Shown: positions 1 to 4,996 of the stretch, in pieces
Position numbering within the stretch: the first letter of the stretch is position 1
Layout of the letters: each line of letters starts with the position of its first letter
Assembly (NCBI GenBank): GCA_946618745.1
Contig: CAMOLN010000047.1
Location: 1-7,028, forward strand
From: an uncultured Alphaproteobacteria bacterium
Lineage (GTDB): Bacteria; Pseudomonadota; Alphaproteobacteria; RF32; CAG-239
DNA length: 7,028 bases
Direction of reading: 5' to 3'
Made by a program: the position numbers and the translations under genes
Notes under the pieces: generated by a model
What the model was told of the DNA's origin: nothing
What the model saw: only the letters and a program-made list of their open reading frames with translations
Databases searched by the model: none

Positions 1-10
1 TTTTTTTCAT
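1..10 (-). CDS. Possible start of a minus-strand gene running off the left edge
   Basis: Read on the minus strand, an ATG at 10-8 is followed by lysine codons and preceded by AAAGGAAATA, a good Shine-Dalgarno sequence about 5 nt from the ATG. It lies downstream of the carD terminator, so it would begin a new transcription unit in the same direction. Only three codons are visible (a Met-Lys-Lys start, as is common for exported proteins), so nothing can be said about its product. The A+T-rich DNA at 11-114 would have to hold its promoter. Confidence 0.4.
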
Positions 11-114
11 TATTTCCTTTATAAAAAAACTTTCGTTACAAGTGTAAAATACTTTGTTTTATTTTTTATCAAAAAATACCAATACTGTTATATTTTTTTA
101 CTCTATACATTTAT
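11..114. other. A+T-rich intergenic spacer
   Basis: This spacer lies between the carD terminator and the presumed minus-strand start at 8-10. It is very A+T-rich, with several A and T runs. Several weak -10-like and -35-like hexamers occur on the minus strand, but none has both a good match and correct spacing, so no promoter is called. No ORF, repeat or structured RNA is evident. Confidence 0.5.
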
Positions 115-146
115 AAAAAAAGCCGCTTTCCTTTCGAAAAGCGGCT
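115..146 (-). terminator. Rho-independent terminator of carD
   Basis: The arms AGCCGCTTT (121-129) and AAAGCGGCT (138-146) form a perfect 9-bp stem with an 8-nt loop. In the minus-strand direction the stem is followed by a run of six Ts (complement of A115-120). The hairpin starts 20 bp past the carD stop codon. There is no T-run in the plus direction, so it acts on carD transcripts only. Confidence 0.92.
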
Positions 147-166
147 ATAGCAGCAATTAAAAAAAC

Positions 167-676
167 TTATTGCTTTGATAAAATATCAATTATCTTCTGT
201 GTTGCATCTGCCGCAGAAATATTCTCGGTAATAGCATATTCATTTGACAATCTGTCAAGAGCTTGCTCATAAATCTGACGCTCGGAATAAGATTGATCAG
301 CCAAATTTTCATTGCGATGCAAATCACGAACCACTTCGGCAATCGCTATCGGATTACCGGAGTTAATTTTATTTTCATATTCCTGCGCACGGCGCGACCA
401 CATAACTTTTTTAATCTTGGCTTTGCCTTTGAGAGTATTCAAAGCATCAGCCATGGTCTCCGGAGTAGAAATCTTGCGCAAACCGGAATTTGCCGCTTTG
501 GCCATAGGAATACGTAAGGTCATTTTGTCTTTAGCAAAATTAACCACTAACAATTCCAATTCGCTACCGGCAATAGTCTGCTTGGAAACATCGGCAACTT
601 TACCGACACCGTGAGCAGGATAAACAACATATTCACCGGTCGCATAAGGATTATGCACTGTAACTTTTTTGTTCAT
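167..676 (-). CDS. carD: CarD/CdnL family RNA polymerase-binding transcription regulator
   Basis: The gene encodes a 169-residue CarD_TRCF-family protein. In the family the N-terminal Tudor-like domain binds the RNA polymerase beta subunit, and the C-terminal helical domain contacts promoter DNA near the upstream edge of the -10 element to stabilise open complexes, notably at rRNA and ribosomal-protein promoters. Seen here: a Tudor-like region at about 12-70 (with GEYVVYPAHGVGKV at 14-27), then a helical domain from about 72 to the end. W93 in VMWSRRAQEYE matches the conserved tryptophan that wedges into the minor groove. Length is normal for alphaproteobacterial CdnL. A GTG three codons upstream (683-685) also keeps the frame open, but it lies inside the Shine-Dalgarno sequence AAGGTGG, so the ATG at 674-676 is chosen. 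The gene is monocistronic: it has its own terminator and is divergent from the Cys-rich gene. Confidence 0.93.
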   Translation of the reverse strand: MNKKVTVHNPYATGEYVVYPAHGVGKVADVSKQTIAGSELELLVVNFAKDKMTLRIPMAKAANSGLRKISTPETMADALNTLKGKAKIKKVMWSRRAQEYENKINSGNPIAIAEVVRDLHRNENLADQSYSERQIYEQALDRLSNEYAITENISAADATQKIIDILSKQ

Positions 677-681
677 TTTAT

Positions 682-688
682 CCACCTT
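682..688 (-). promoter_or_regulatory. Ribosome binding site of carD
   Basis: AAGGTGG on the minus strand lies 5 nt before the ATG at 674-676. It overlaps the alternative GTG start at 683-685, which therefore cannot be served by it. This decides the start in favour of the shorter, 169-residue protein. Confidence 0.8.
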
Positions 689-741
689 ATTTTGGTTGTT
701 TTTGCAAATGCAAGTGTTAACATATCACAAAATTTGATTTA

Positions 742-770
742 AATCTAGTATAAAAAACATATTTTGTCGA
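742..770 (-). promoter_or_regulatory. Candidate sigma-70 promoter of carD
   Basis: On the minus strand, TCGACA (765-770) is separated by 17 bp from TAGATT (742-747). That gives 5/6 and 4/6 matches to the -35 and -10 consensus. It would produce a leader of about 60 nt. The region is so A+T-rich that chance matches are likely, and the palindrome GATTTAAATC overlaps the -10 element. Confidence 0.35.
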
Positions 771-802
771 TTTTTTTTAATTTTATTTTAAATTTAATAG
801 TG

Positions 803-808
803 TACAAT
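803..808 (+). promoter_or_regulatory. Weak candidate -10 element of the Cys-rich gene
   Basis: TACAAT lies 33 bp before the ATG at 842 and matches the -10 consensus at 5/6. No good -35 hexamer is found 16-18 bp upstream, where the sequence is nearly pure A+T. It would be a weak or activator-dependent promoter. The gene must have some promoter here because its neighbour carD is divergent. Confidence 0.25.
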
Positions 809-831
809 GCTCAAAAATGGCAACAAAAATT

Positions 832-835
832 AAGG
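832..835 (+). promoter_or_regulatory. Ribosome binding site deciding the start of the Cys-rich gene
   Basis: AAGG lies 6 nt before the ATG at 842-844. The frame is open further upstream to an ATG at 764, but that start has only T-runs in front of it and would bury the signal peptide. The ATG at 842 is therefore preferred. Confidence 0.8.
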
Positions 836-841
836 TTTGTG

Positions 842-2572
842 ATGAAAAAAATACTGTCTTTATTCATAGTTACACTTACTTTATTTAAAATCGAGACAAC
901 TGATGCTGCCGTAGCAAGTGAATATGCTCTAAATCGTTATGACGACCATACTCTAAGCCGCGCCGAAAAAAAATGTATCGAGGAAGGATATAAAATCACT
1001 TATGCCGATTGTGATAATCAAACCGCACCAACCGATCGTTGCCCTCACCACGACACCTATTATCGCAGCTGTTCTCAAGAACAATGGTGCCGTAACAACA
1101 ATTACACCTTTATGAAAGAAGACTGTAAATTACCATCTTATCCGGTAAAACTCTGCGATAACAAATTTGAAATTTATCGGGCTTGCGAAAAAGATACCGC
1201 TAAAGCCTGCAAAGAACAAGGCTATTCATCGGTTAATGATTGTTCTCTGTCGGATCAACGTTGCGAATTCGATTCTAATTATGGAAAATGTTGTGATGAA
1301 TGTTTAGATTTCCCTTACATGATAAATGACATTCCCGATGGTTATATTGCCGAAGGCAAAACTTGCACCACTTGCGGAGGAATAGTAAAAACCAAAGTTA
1401 CCGAAGCACCATGCGAAGGATTCAAAAATTGTCAATATGGTCCGGCCTCATTACACACTGCTCATTGCATGCAAGGCAAAAAAACTCTCTATGAAGAATG
1501 CAAGACCCCGGAGGCCCTTTGCCGCGAAAAAGATTATACGAAATCCGAATGCGATGAAACTGAAGACACCGAAGATTGTCCCGAATTCGCTGAATTAAAA
1601 AAATGCCACATAAATTGCTATAAATACGCCCAAAAAATATTCTCCAACAGCGATCTTATTGCTGAAGACATTGTTAATCCTGAACTCAATGAAGAAAAAA
1701 CTGAGATTCGTTCTTTGTTTGGTCAAACATCTCAAGAATGTATAAACAAAAATATACCGACAGTTACCATCAATTTAAACAAAAGTAACTTTGAACAATA
1801 TCGAGGATTATTTAAGCGTAACATCAAAAACCTTAATTTCATTTTGAATTTTGAAGAAGAATTATCTCTTGAAGCTCAAGGAACTTGGGAAAATGTTCGC
1901 ATCAAAATTATTGGCAATCCTGCCAAATGCGCCCTTAGCGGTAACAATATCAAAGTTATAAACAAAGTATCCTTAAGTGGTAATGGTAACTTATGTGCCG
2001 ACGTTAATGTCAGTGATATGAGCAAATTCACCTCATCCCAAAACATTATCGGTAATATCAATCTCGGAAGCAATGCTCAACTGGGTATAAAAGGCGATTT
2101 AATCGGTGCATTGCGTAGTTCCGCTTATTGTGAAATATTTATAAAAGGCAAAATAGATTACCAAAACAAACAAGGCAACGCCCCCGAAGCGGAAGGAATA
2201 GTTTTCGGATGCAACAACCAAGTAAAAGTTATGGGAGGAATTTCAGCCGAAACAGCTAATATATGGATTAAATCTTATGCAATGATTGATACCCCTTATA
2301 TAAATATCATATCAAAAGGAATCGCTGACAGCGGTGCTGCAAGTTTACATGTTCTTAAATATGCTAAAATCACTCATGTATTGGATGCTTCGGAATATAT
2401 GTTAACCGATAACATCAGTGATGTCAGTGGCAATTGTGATGATAAATATATTGAGCATCGTGCTTCGGAATTAGATGGCGGCACAGCCATTATTAGCTTA
2501 AATACAGCCGATTCGCTTGATGGTAAATGGTCTTGCCGTGAACTTAACAAACAAAAAATGCGTTGCAACTAG
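842..2572 (+). CDS. Exported Cys-rich repeat protein with beta-rich C-terminal half, function unknown
   Basis: I do not recognise a named family. The 576-residue product starts with a Sec signal peptide: KK at 2-3, a hydrophobic core at 4-15, and likely cleavage after A22-A25. Residues 45-259 carry 25 cysteines in a repeat of the form C-x(9-11)-C-x(6-9)-C-x(8-9)-C. Units begin at C45, C83, C123 and C227; a Tyr lies five residues after each first Cys, and in the first three units the second Cys is preceded by Asp. A variant stretch with two CxxC motifs (C151/C154, C175/C178) lies between the third and last units. From about 300 to 515 the sequence becomes short hydrophobic strands alternating with Asn/Gly turns, which suggests a right-handed beta-helix; eight more cysteines are scattered there. 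The pattern implies an oxidised periplasmic or surface protein with many disulfides. No transmembrane segment follows the signal peptide, and no lipobox, sorting signal or catalytic motif is seen. The gene stands alone on the plus strand, and no terminator follows it. Confidence 0.85.
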   Translation: MKKILSLFIVTLTLFKIETTDAAVASEYALNRYDDHTLSRAEKKCIEEGYKITYADCDNQTAPTDRCPHHDTYYRSCSQEQWCRNNNYTFMKEDCKLPSYPVKLCDNKFEIYRACEKDTAKACKEQGYSSVNDCSLSDQRCEFDSNYGKCCDECLDFPYMINDIPDGYIAEGKTCTTCGGIVKTKVTEAPCEGFKNCQYGPASLHTAHCMQGKKTLYEECKTPEALCREKDYTKSECDETEDTEDCPEFAELKKCHINCYKYAQKIFSNSDLIAEDIVNPELNEEKTEIRSLFGQTSQECINKNIPTVTINLNKSNFEQYRGLFKRNIKNLNFILNFEEELSLEAQGTWENVRIKIIGNPAKCALSGNNIKVINKVSLSGNGNLCADVNVSDMSKFTSSQNIIGNINLGSNAQLGIKGDLIGALRSSAYCEIFIKGKIDYQNKQGNAPEAEGIVFGCNNQVKVMGGISAETANIWIKSYAMIDTPYINIISKGIADSGAASLHVLKYAKITHVLDASEYMLTDNISDVSGNCDDKYIEHRASELDGGTAIISLNTADSLDGKWSCRELNKQKMRCN

Positions 2573-2794
2573 CTTAACCCCTTCAAGCCGTTTGACTTCC
2601 GAGAATATCCGCCGCAGCCAGTTCTTGAGTTTGATAAACACTCCGCGCAACAATGAGTTAGGAGCTTTGCCCTCTTTCAGATAAACATCAAAGCTATCGG
2701 CAAAATACTCGTGCATTTCGTTTGTGATAACCCCGTCTTTTGCTCCGAGATAATTATAAATTGCTGCGCAATCTGCCCTTGCCAATAAATATTC
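2573..2794 (-). pseudogene. Remnant of a phage/mobile-element large polyvalent protein (near-C-terminal part)
   Basis: The minus strand encodes about 74 codons between an in-frame TGA (2795-2797) and the stop codon of the Cys-rich gene. Key parts are DCAAIYNYLGAKDGV, then HEYFADSFDVYLKEGKAPNS, then LRGVFIKLKNWLRRIFSEVK. From memory, this pattern (a Glu/His-Phe-Ala start, an EGKAPS-type turn, then F-x(2)-[FL]-K-x-WL-x(2)-I[FY]) is typical of the region near the C-terminus of very large polyvalent proteins of phages and integrated elements. There is no credible start: a TTG at 2783-2785 lacks a Shine-Dalgarno sequence. On the other side the family-like sequence stops at GVKL, and the frame then runs antisense through the Cys-rich gene. 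It is truncated at both ends and is read as a decayed fragment. The family assignment was not checked by a search. Confidence 0.65.
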
Positions 2795-2797
2795 TCA

Positions 2798-2824
2798 CTC
2801 TCCGAGTATGTGCCTCGGTTAGAG
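2798..2824. repeat. Hairpin-forming inverted repeat in the gene-poor gap
   Basis: CTCTCCGAG (2798-2806) faces CTCGG-TT-AGAG (2814-2824) across a 7-nt loop. This gives a 9-bp stem with a 2-nt bulge. It is relatively G+C-rich for its surroundings and has no adjacent T-run on either strand, so it is not a terminator. It sits directly upstream (minus-strand sense) of the mobile-element remnant and may be part of an element end or a dispersed palindromic unit. Confidence 0.5.
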
Positions 2825-2914
2825 GTGGATTTTATTTGATTGCTTTCAAAAGCGATAAGTTAATAAAGTCGCCCATCTTCATACAACCCCATACGAATTT
2901 AGAAGTATAGCTAC
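2825..2914. other. Intergenic sequence with no gene recognised
   Basis: This segment lies between the hairpin and the rpoA terminator. The plus strand has a stop-free frame ending at a TAG at 2908-2910 that extends back through the hairpin, with no plausible start codon or ribosome binding site. The minus strand has only a 16-codon ATG ORF (2832-2882). It contains no L17 coding sequence, no recognisable RNA gene and no promoter. It may belong to the same inserted material as the neighbouring remnant. Confidence 0.5.
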
Positions 2915-2952
2915 AAAAAAAATCCCCTCTGCCAATCAAGCAAAGGGGATTT
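2915..2952 (-). terminator. Rho-independent terminator of the rpsM-rpsK-rpoA unit
   Basis: In the minus direction, AAATCCCCTTTGC pairs with GCAGAGGGGATTT around a 7-nt loop (TTGATTG). The CCCC/GGGG core is extended by A-T and one G-T pair, and a T-run (complement of A2915-2922) follows directly. It begins 17 bp past the rpoA stop codon, so the transcript ends here without any further ribosomal gene. Confidence 0.93.
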
Positions 2953-2969
2953 AATTTCGCTAACATATT

Positions 2970-3977
2970 TTAGAAGTGCTCATCACAACGACGAATCAGA
3001 TCTTCAATATTCTCAGGCGGCCAACCCGGAGTATCCATACCTAAATGAATTCCCATCTTTGACAATACCTCTTTAATTTCGTTCAAAGATTTACGTCCGA
3101 AGTTAGGAGTACGCAACATTTCAGCTTCAGTCTTTTGAACCAAATCACCGATATAAACGATATTATCATTTTTCAAGCAATTTGCCGAACGAACTGACAA
3201 CTCAAGTTCTTCAACCTTCTTAAGCAAATTACGATTGAACGGTAACTCTTCTTTCTCAATTGATACTTCAGCTTCAGGCTCATCAAAGTTAATAAATGCT
3301 TTTAACTGATCTTGCAAAATGCGAGCCGCAAAAGCAACGGCATCTTCCGGAGTAACCACACCGTTAGTTTCAACAACCATAGTTAACTTATCATAATCGG
3401 TAACTTGCCCGACACGAGTATTCTCAACTTTGTAGGAAACCTTTTTAACCGGAGAATAAATAGCATCAACCAAAATAACTCCGATCGGAGTATCTTGATT
3501 CTTGTTACTGGCTGCCGGAACATAACCTTTACCGGTTCCTACTGTCAATTCCATATTAATCTTTGCCCCGCGATCCAAGTTACAAATTACCAAATCGGGG
3601 TTCATAATCTCAACATCATGACCGGTTTCAATCATAGAAGCTGTAACTGCACAAGGTCCCTCAGCTTTCAAAGTCATGGTCTTAGTGCCTTCTGAATGCA
3701 TAGCAATTGCCAAACACTTAACATTCAGAACAATATCGGTAACATCCTCTCTAACGCCGGGAATGACCGAAAATTCATGCAACACTCCGTCAATTTTAAT
3801 ACTGGTAACCGCTCCGCCTTGCAATGACGACAACAAAACTCTGCGCAAAGCGTTGCCTAAAGTTAAACCAAAACCTCTCTCCAAAGGCTCAACTACTATC
3901 TTAGCTCTATTAGCACCATCGGCACTTATATCTAAATTAGTAGGTTTAATAAGTTCTTGCCAATTTTTTTGAATCAC
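2970..3977 (-). CDS. rpoA: DNA-directed RNA polymerase subunit alpha
   Basis: The 335-residue alpha subunit dimerises to nucleate assembly of beta and beta' and contacts activators and UP elements through its C-terminal domain. The N-terminal domain spans about 1-235, with the signature [16 protein letters not shown] at 31-46. A Glu-rich linker at about 236-250 leads to the C-terminal domain (about 252-320). There R263 and N266 in VRSANC correspond to the DNA-contacting Arg265 and Asn268 of E. coli, followed by the helix-hairpin-helix [13 protein letters not shown]. Length and ends fit alphaproteobacterial RpoA. The start is GTG (3975-3977), set by the MIQKNWQ terminus and by AGAGGG at 3985-3990, 7 nt upstream. 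It is last in its unit: 90 bp follow rpsK, and a terminator comes right after. The usual next gene, rplQ, is absent. Confidence 0.98.
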   Translation of the reverse strand: MIQKNWQELIKPTNLDISADGANRAKIVVEPLERGFGLTLGNALRRVLLSSLQGGAVTSIKIDGVLHEFSVIPGVREDVTDIVLNVKCLAIAMHSEGTKTMTLKAEGPCAVTASMIETGHDVEIMNPDLVICNLDRGAKINMELTVGTGKGYVPAASNKNQDTPIGVILVDAIYSPVKKVSYKVENTRVGQVTDYDKLTMVVETNGVVTPEDAVAFAARILQDQLKAFINFDEPEAEVSIEKEELPFNRNLLKKVEELELSVRSANCLKNDNIVYIGDLVQKTEAEMLRTPNFGRKSLNEIKEVLSKMGIHLGMDTPGWPPENIEDLIRRCDEHF

Positions 3978-3997
3978 TGGAATGCCCTCTATCTTTT

Positions 3998-4012
3998 ATT
4001 GAAAATTTCAAT
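3998..4012. repeat. Short A+T-rich palindrome before rpoA
   Basis: ATTGAAA-A-TTTCAAT is a perfect 7-bp inverted repeat around one base, just upstream of the rpoA ribosome binding site (3985-3990). It could fold in the mRNA only weakly and shares its ATTG/CAAT core with the larger hairpin next to it. It may be chance in A+T-rich DNA. Confidence 0.35.
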
Positions 4013-4021
4013 CAAAACAAA

Positions 4022-4056
4022 TCTCAAAGATTGAAGTATGCCTCCAATCTTTGAGA
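4022..4056 (-). terminator. Intercistronic hairpin between rpsK and rpoA (possible partial terminator or processing site)
   Basis: TCTCAAAGATTG (4022-4033) and CAATCTTTGAGA (4045-4056) form a perfect 12-bp stem with an 11-nt loop. In the minus direction the stem is followed by TTTGTTTTG, an interrupted T-tract; the plus direction has none. The stem is A+T-rich (4 G-C pairs of 12), so termination would be partial. It could lower rpoA expression relative to the ribosomal proteins or mark an RNase cleavage site. The loop contains GGAGG, but no start codon follows at a usable distance. Confidence 0.55.
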
Positions 4057-4067
4057 ATTAAAACAAA

Positions 4068-4460
4068 CTAGACGCGGCGGCGTTTTCTTAATCTGCAACC
4101 GTTATGCGGAATAGGAGTAACATCACGAATGGTCGTAATGGTAAATCCTACAACCTGCAAAGCTCTGATTGCCGATTCTCTTCCTGATCCCGGTCCTTTA
4201 ACTTCAACTTCCAAAGTTTTCATACCATGCTCTTGAGCCTTTTTACCGGCCTCCTCAGCAGCAACTTGAGCTGCATAAGGAGTAGATTTACGAGAACCCT
4301 TAAAGCCCTGAGCTCCGGCAGTTGACCAAGCAACGGTATTGCCTTGAGCATCAGTAATGGTAACTCTGGTATTATTAAAAGAAGAACTGATATGCGCAAC
4401 ACCGGCACTGATATTTTTCTTCTCTTTTTTCTTTAATTTTTGTGATACTGCTTTAGCCAT
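4068..4460 (-). CDS. rpsK: 30S ribosomal protein S11
   Basis: The 130-residue protein of the small-subunit platform binds 16S rRNA near the E-site mRNA path and contacts S7, S18 and S21. Family signatures are present: [19 protein letters not shown] (23-41), [15 protein letters not shown] (55-69), [13 protein letters not shown] (89-101) and the Arg-rich end [14 protein letters not shown] (117-130). Most homologues have two prolines after GCR; here they are Leu-Arg. The ATG at 4458-4460 is preceded by AAGGTGA, which overlaps the stop codon of rpsM (TAA at 4474-4476), so translation of the two is probably coupled. The gap to rpsM is 13 bp. It is cotranscribed with rpsM and rpoA. Confidence 0.98.
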   Translation of the reverse strand: MAKAVSQKLKKKEKKNISAGVAHISSSFNNTRVTITDAQGNTVAWSTAGAQGFKGSRKSTPYAAQVAAEEAGKKAQEHGMKTLEVEVKGPGSGRESAIRALQVVGFTITTIRDVTPIPHNGCRLRKRRRV

Positions 4461-4473
4461 TTCTCAAATCACC

Positions 4474-4842
4474 TTATTTCTTCTTGTTTGCAACAGTCTT
4501 GCGTTTACCCTTACGAGTACGAGCATTTTGTTTGGTGCTCTGTCCTCTAACCGGCAAACCTTTACGATGGCGGAGACCTCTGTAACAACCGAGATCCATT
4601 AATCTTTTAATATTAACGCCAACTTCGCGGCGAAGCTCACCTTCAACCACTACTTCATTATCAATAACATCACGAATTTTAGCTACTTCATCTTCACTCA
4701 ATTCATGAACGCGACGATCTACCGAAACGCCCGACTTTTTACAAATGTCTTGAGCAGTCTTACGTCCAATGCCATAAATATAGGTTAAAGCAACCTCAAT
4801 CTTTTTGGCAGTCGGAATATTTACACCAGCTATACGAGCCAA
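4474..4842 (-). CDS. rpsM: 30S ribosomal protein S13
   Basis: The 122-residue protein of the small-subunit head forms intersubunit bridges to the 50S subunit and contacts P-site tRNA with its basic tail. It starts [10 protein letters not shown], has the helix-two-turn-helix segment [12 protein letters not shown] at 23-34, and the conserved [16 protein letters not shown] at 86-101 before a Lys/Arg-rich tail. After VRGQ most homologues read R-T, then H or K; here it reads S-T-K-Q, a mild deviation. The start codon is TTG (4840-4842), fixed by the conserved N-terminus and by GGAG 7 nt upstream. It is the first gene of its transcription unit, with a strong promoter about 75 bp upstream. Confidence 0.98.
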   Translation of the reverse strand: MARIAGVNIPTAKKIEVALTYIYGIGRKTAQDICKKSGVSVDRRVHELSEDEVAKIRDVIDNEVVVEGELRREVGVNIKRLMDLGCYRGLRHRKGLPVRGQSTKQNARTRKGKRKTVANKKK

Positions 4843-4909
4843 ATTAACTCTCCATCTTTATTATACATTAAACCACATTTAAAAAGCTGATCACCCACTT
4901 TTCAAAATT
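4843..4909 (-). promoter_or_regulatory. 5' leader of the rpsM-rpsK-rpoA transcript
   Basis: From the predicted start at about 4909 to the TTG start codon there are about 67 nt. Apart from the ribosome binding site GGAG, it holds only a weak AAAAG/CTTTT hairpin around a TGATCA palindrome (about 4878-4900). In E. coli the alpha-operon leader is a pseudoknot bound by S4, but rpsD is not in this operon and no such fold is obvious here. No riboswitch or leader peptide is seen. Confidence 0.45.
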
Positions 4910-4916
4910 AAGCCGG

Positions 4917-4944
4917 ATTATATGACAAAATTTGCTACTGTCAA
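4917..4944 (-). promoter_or_regulatory. Consensus sigma-70 promoter of rpsM-rpsK-rpoA
   Basis: On the minus strand, TTGACA (4939-4944) and TATAAT (4917-4922) are both perfect matches, separated by 16 bp. The bases just after the -10 element are CCGGC (4912-4916), a G+C-rich discriminator typical of stringently controlled promoters. Upstream, 4945-4985 is almost pure A+T and could act as an UP element. An inverted repeat TGACA-N11-TGTCA (4923-4943) covers the -35 element and abuts the -10. Transcription probably starts at the A at about 4909. Confidence 0.88.
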
Positions 4945-4996
4945 CTAAAGATTTACATTTTTTTAAAAAAAATGCACTTTTTTTGCAATTATTTAC
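4945..4996 (-). promoter_or_regulatory. A+T-rich region upstream of the alpha-operon promoter (possible UP element)
   Basis: This stretch between the adk stop codon and the -35 element consists mainly of phased A and T runs, including the palindrome CA-T7-A8-TG at 4956-4974. Its position just upstream of -35 fits binding by the alpha C-terminal domain, whose DNA-contacting residues are present in the RpoA encoded by this very operon. It holds no clear G+C stem plus T-run, so adk has no obvious terminator. Confidence 0.45.

Noticed and set aside
677..685. GTG start for carD three codons upstream
   Set aside because: The GTG is part of the Shine-Dalgarno sequence AAGGTGG that serves the ATG at 674-676.
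764..841. N-terminal extension of the Cys-rich protein from an upstream ATG at 764
   Set aside because: There is no ribosome binding site before 764, the extension would put 26 residues before a clear signal peptide, and AAGG sits correctly before the ATG at 842.
2498..2572. Extension of the remnant frame into the Cys-rich gene
   Set aside because: Past GVKL the sequence is simply the antisense of the Cys-rich coding region and no longer resembles the phage-type family.
2832..2882. 16-codon minus-strand ORF beginning with ATG in the gap
   Set aside because: It has no ribosome binding site and is too short to distinguish from chance; it lies downstream of the rpoA terminator.
3405..3972. Two plus-strand ORFs of about 96-98 codons antisense to rpoA
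   Set aside because: They are frame shadows of a highly conserved gene, with no ribosome sites or recognisable protein features.
4860..4865. Second TATAAT on the minus strand in the rpsM leader
   Set aside because: No -35-like hexamer lies 16-18 bp upstream, and a start from it would leave almost no room before the ribosome binding site.
4956..4985. Possible terminator after adk in the A/T runs
   Set aside because: The inverted repeats consist almost only of A-T pairs without a G+C core, so this fits an UP-like or bent upstream region better than a terminator.
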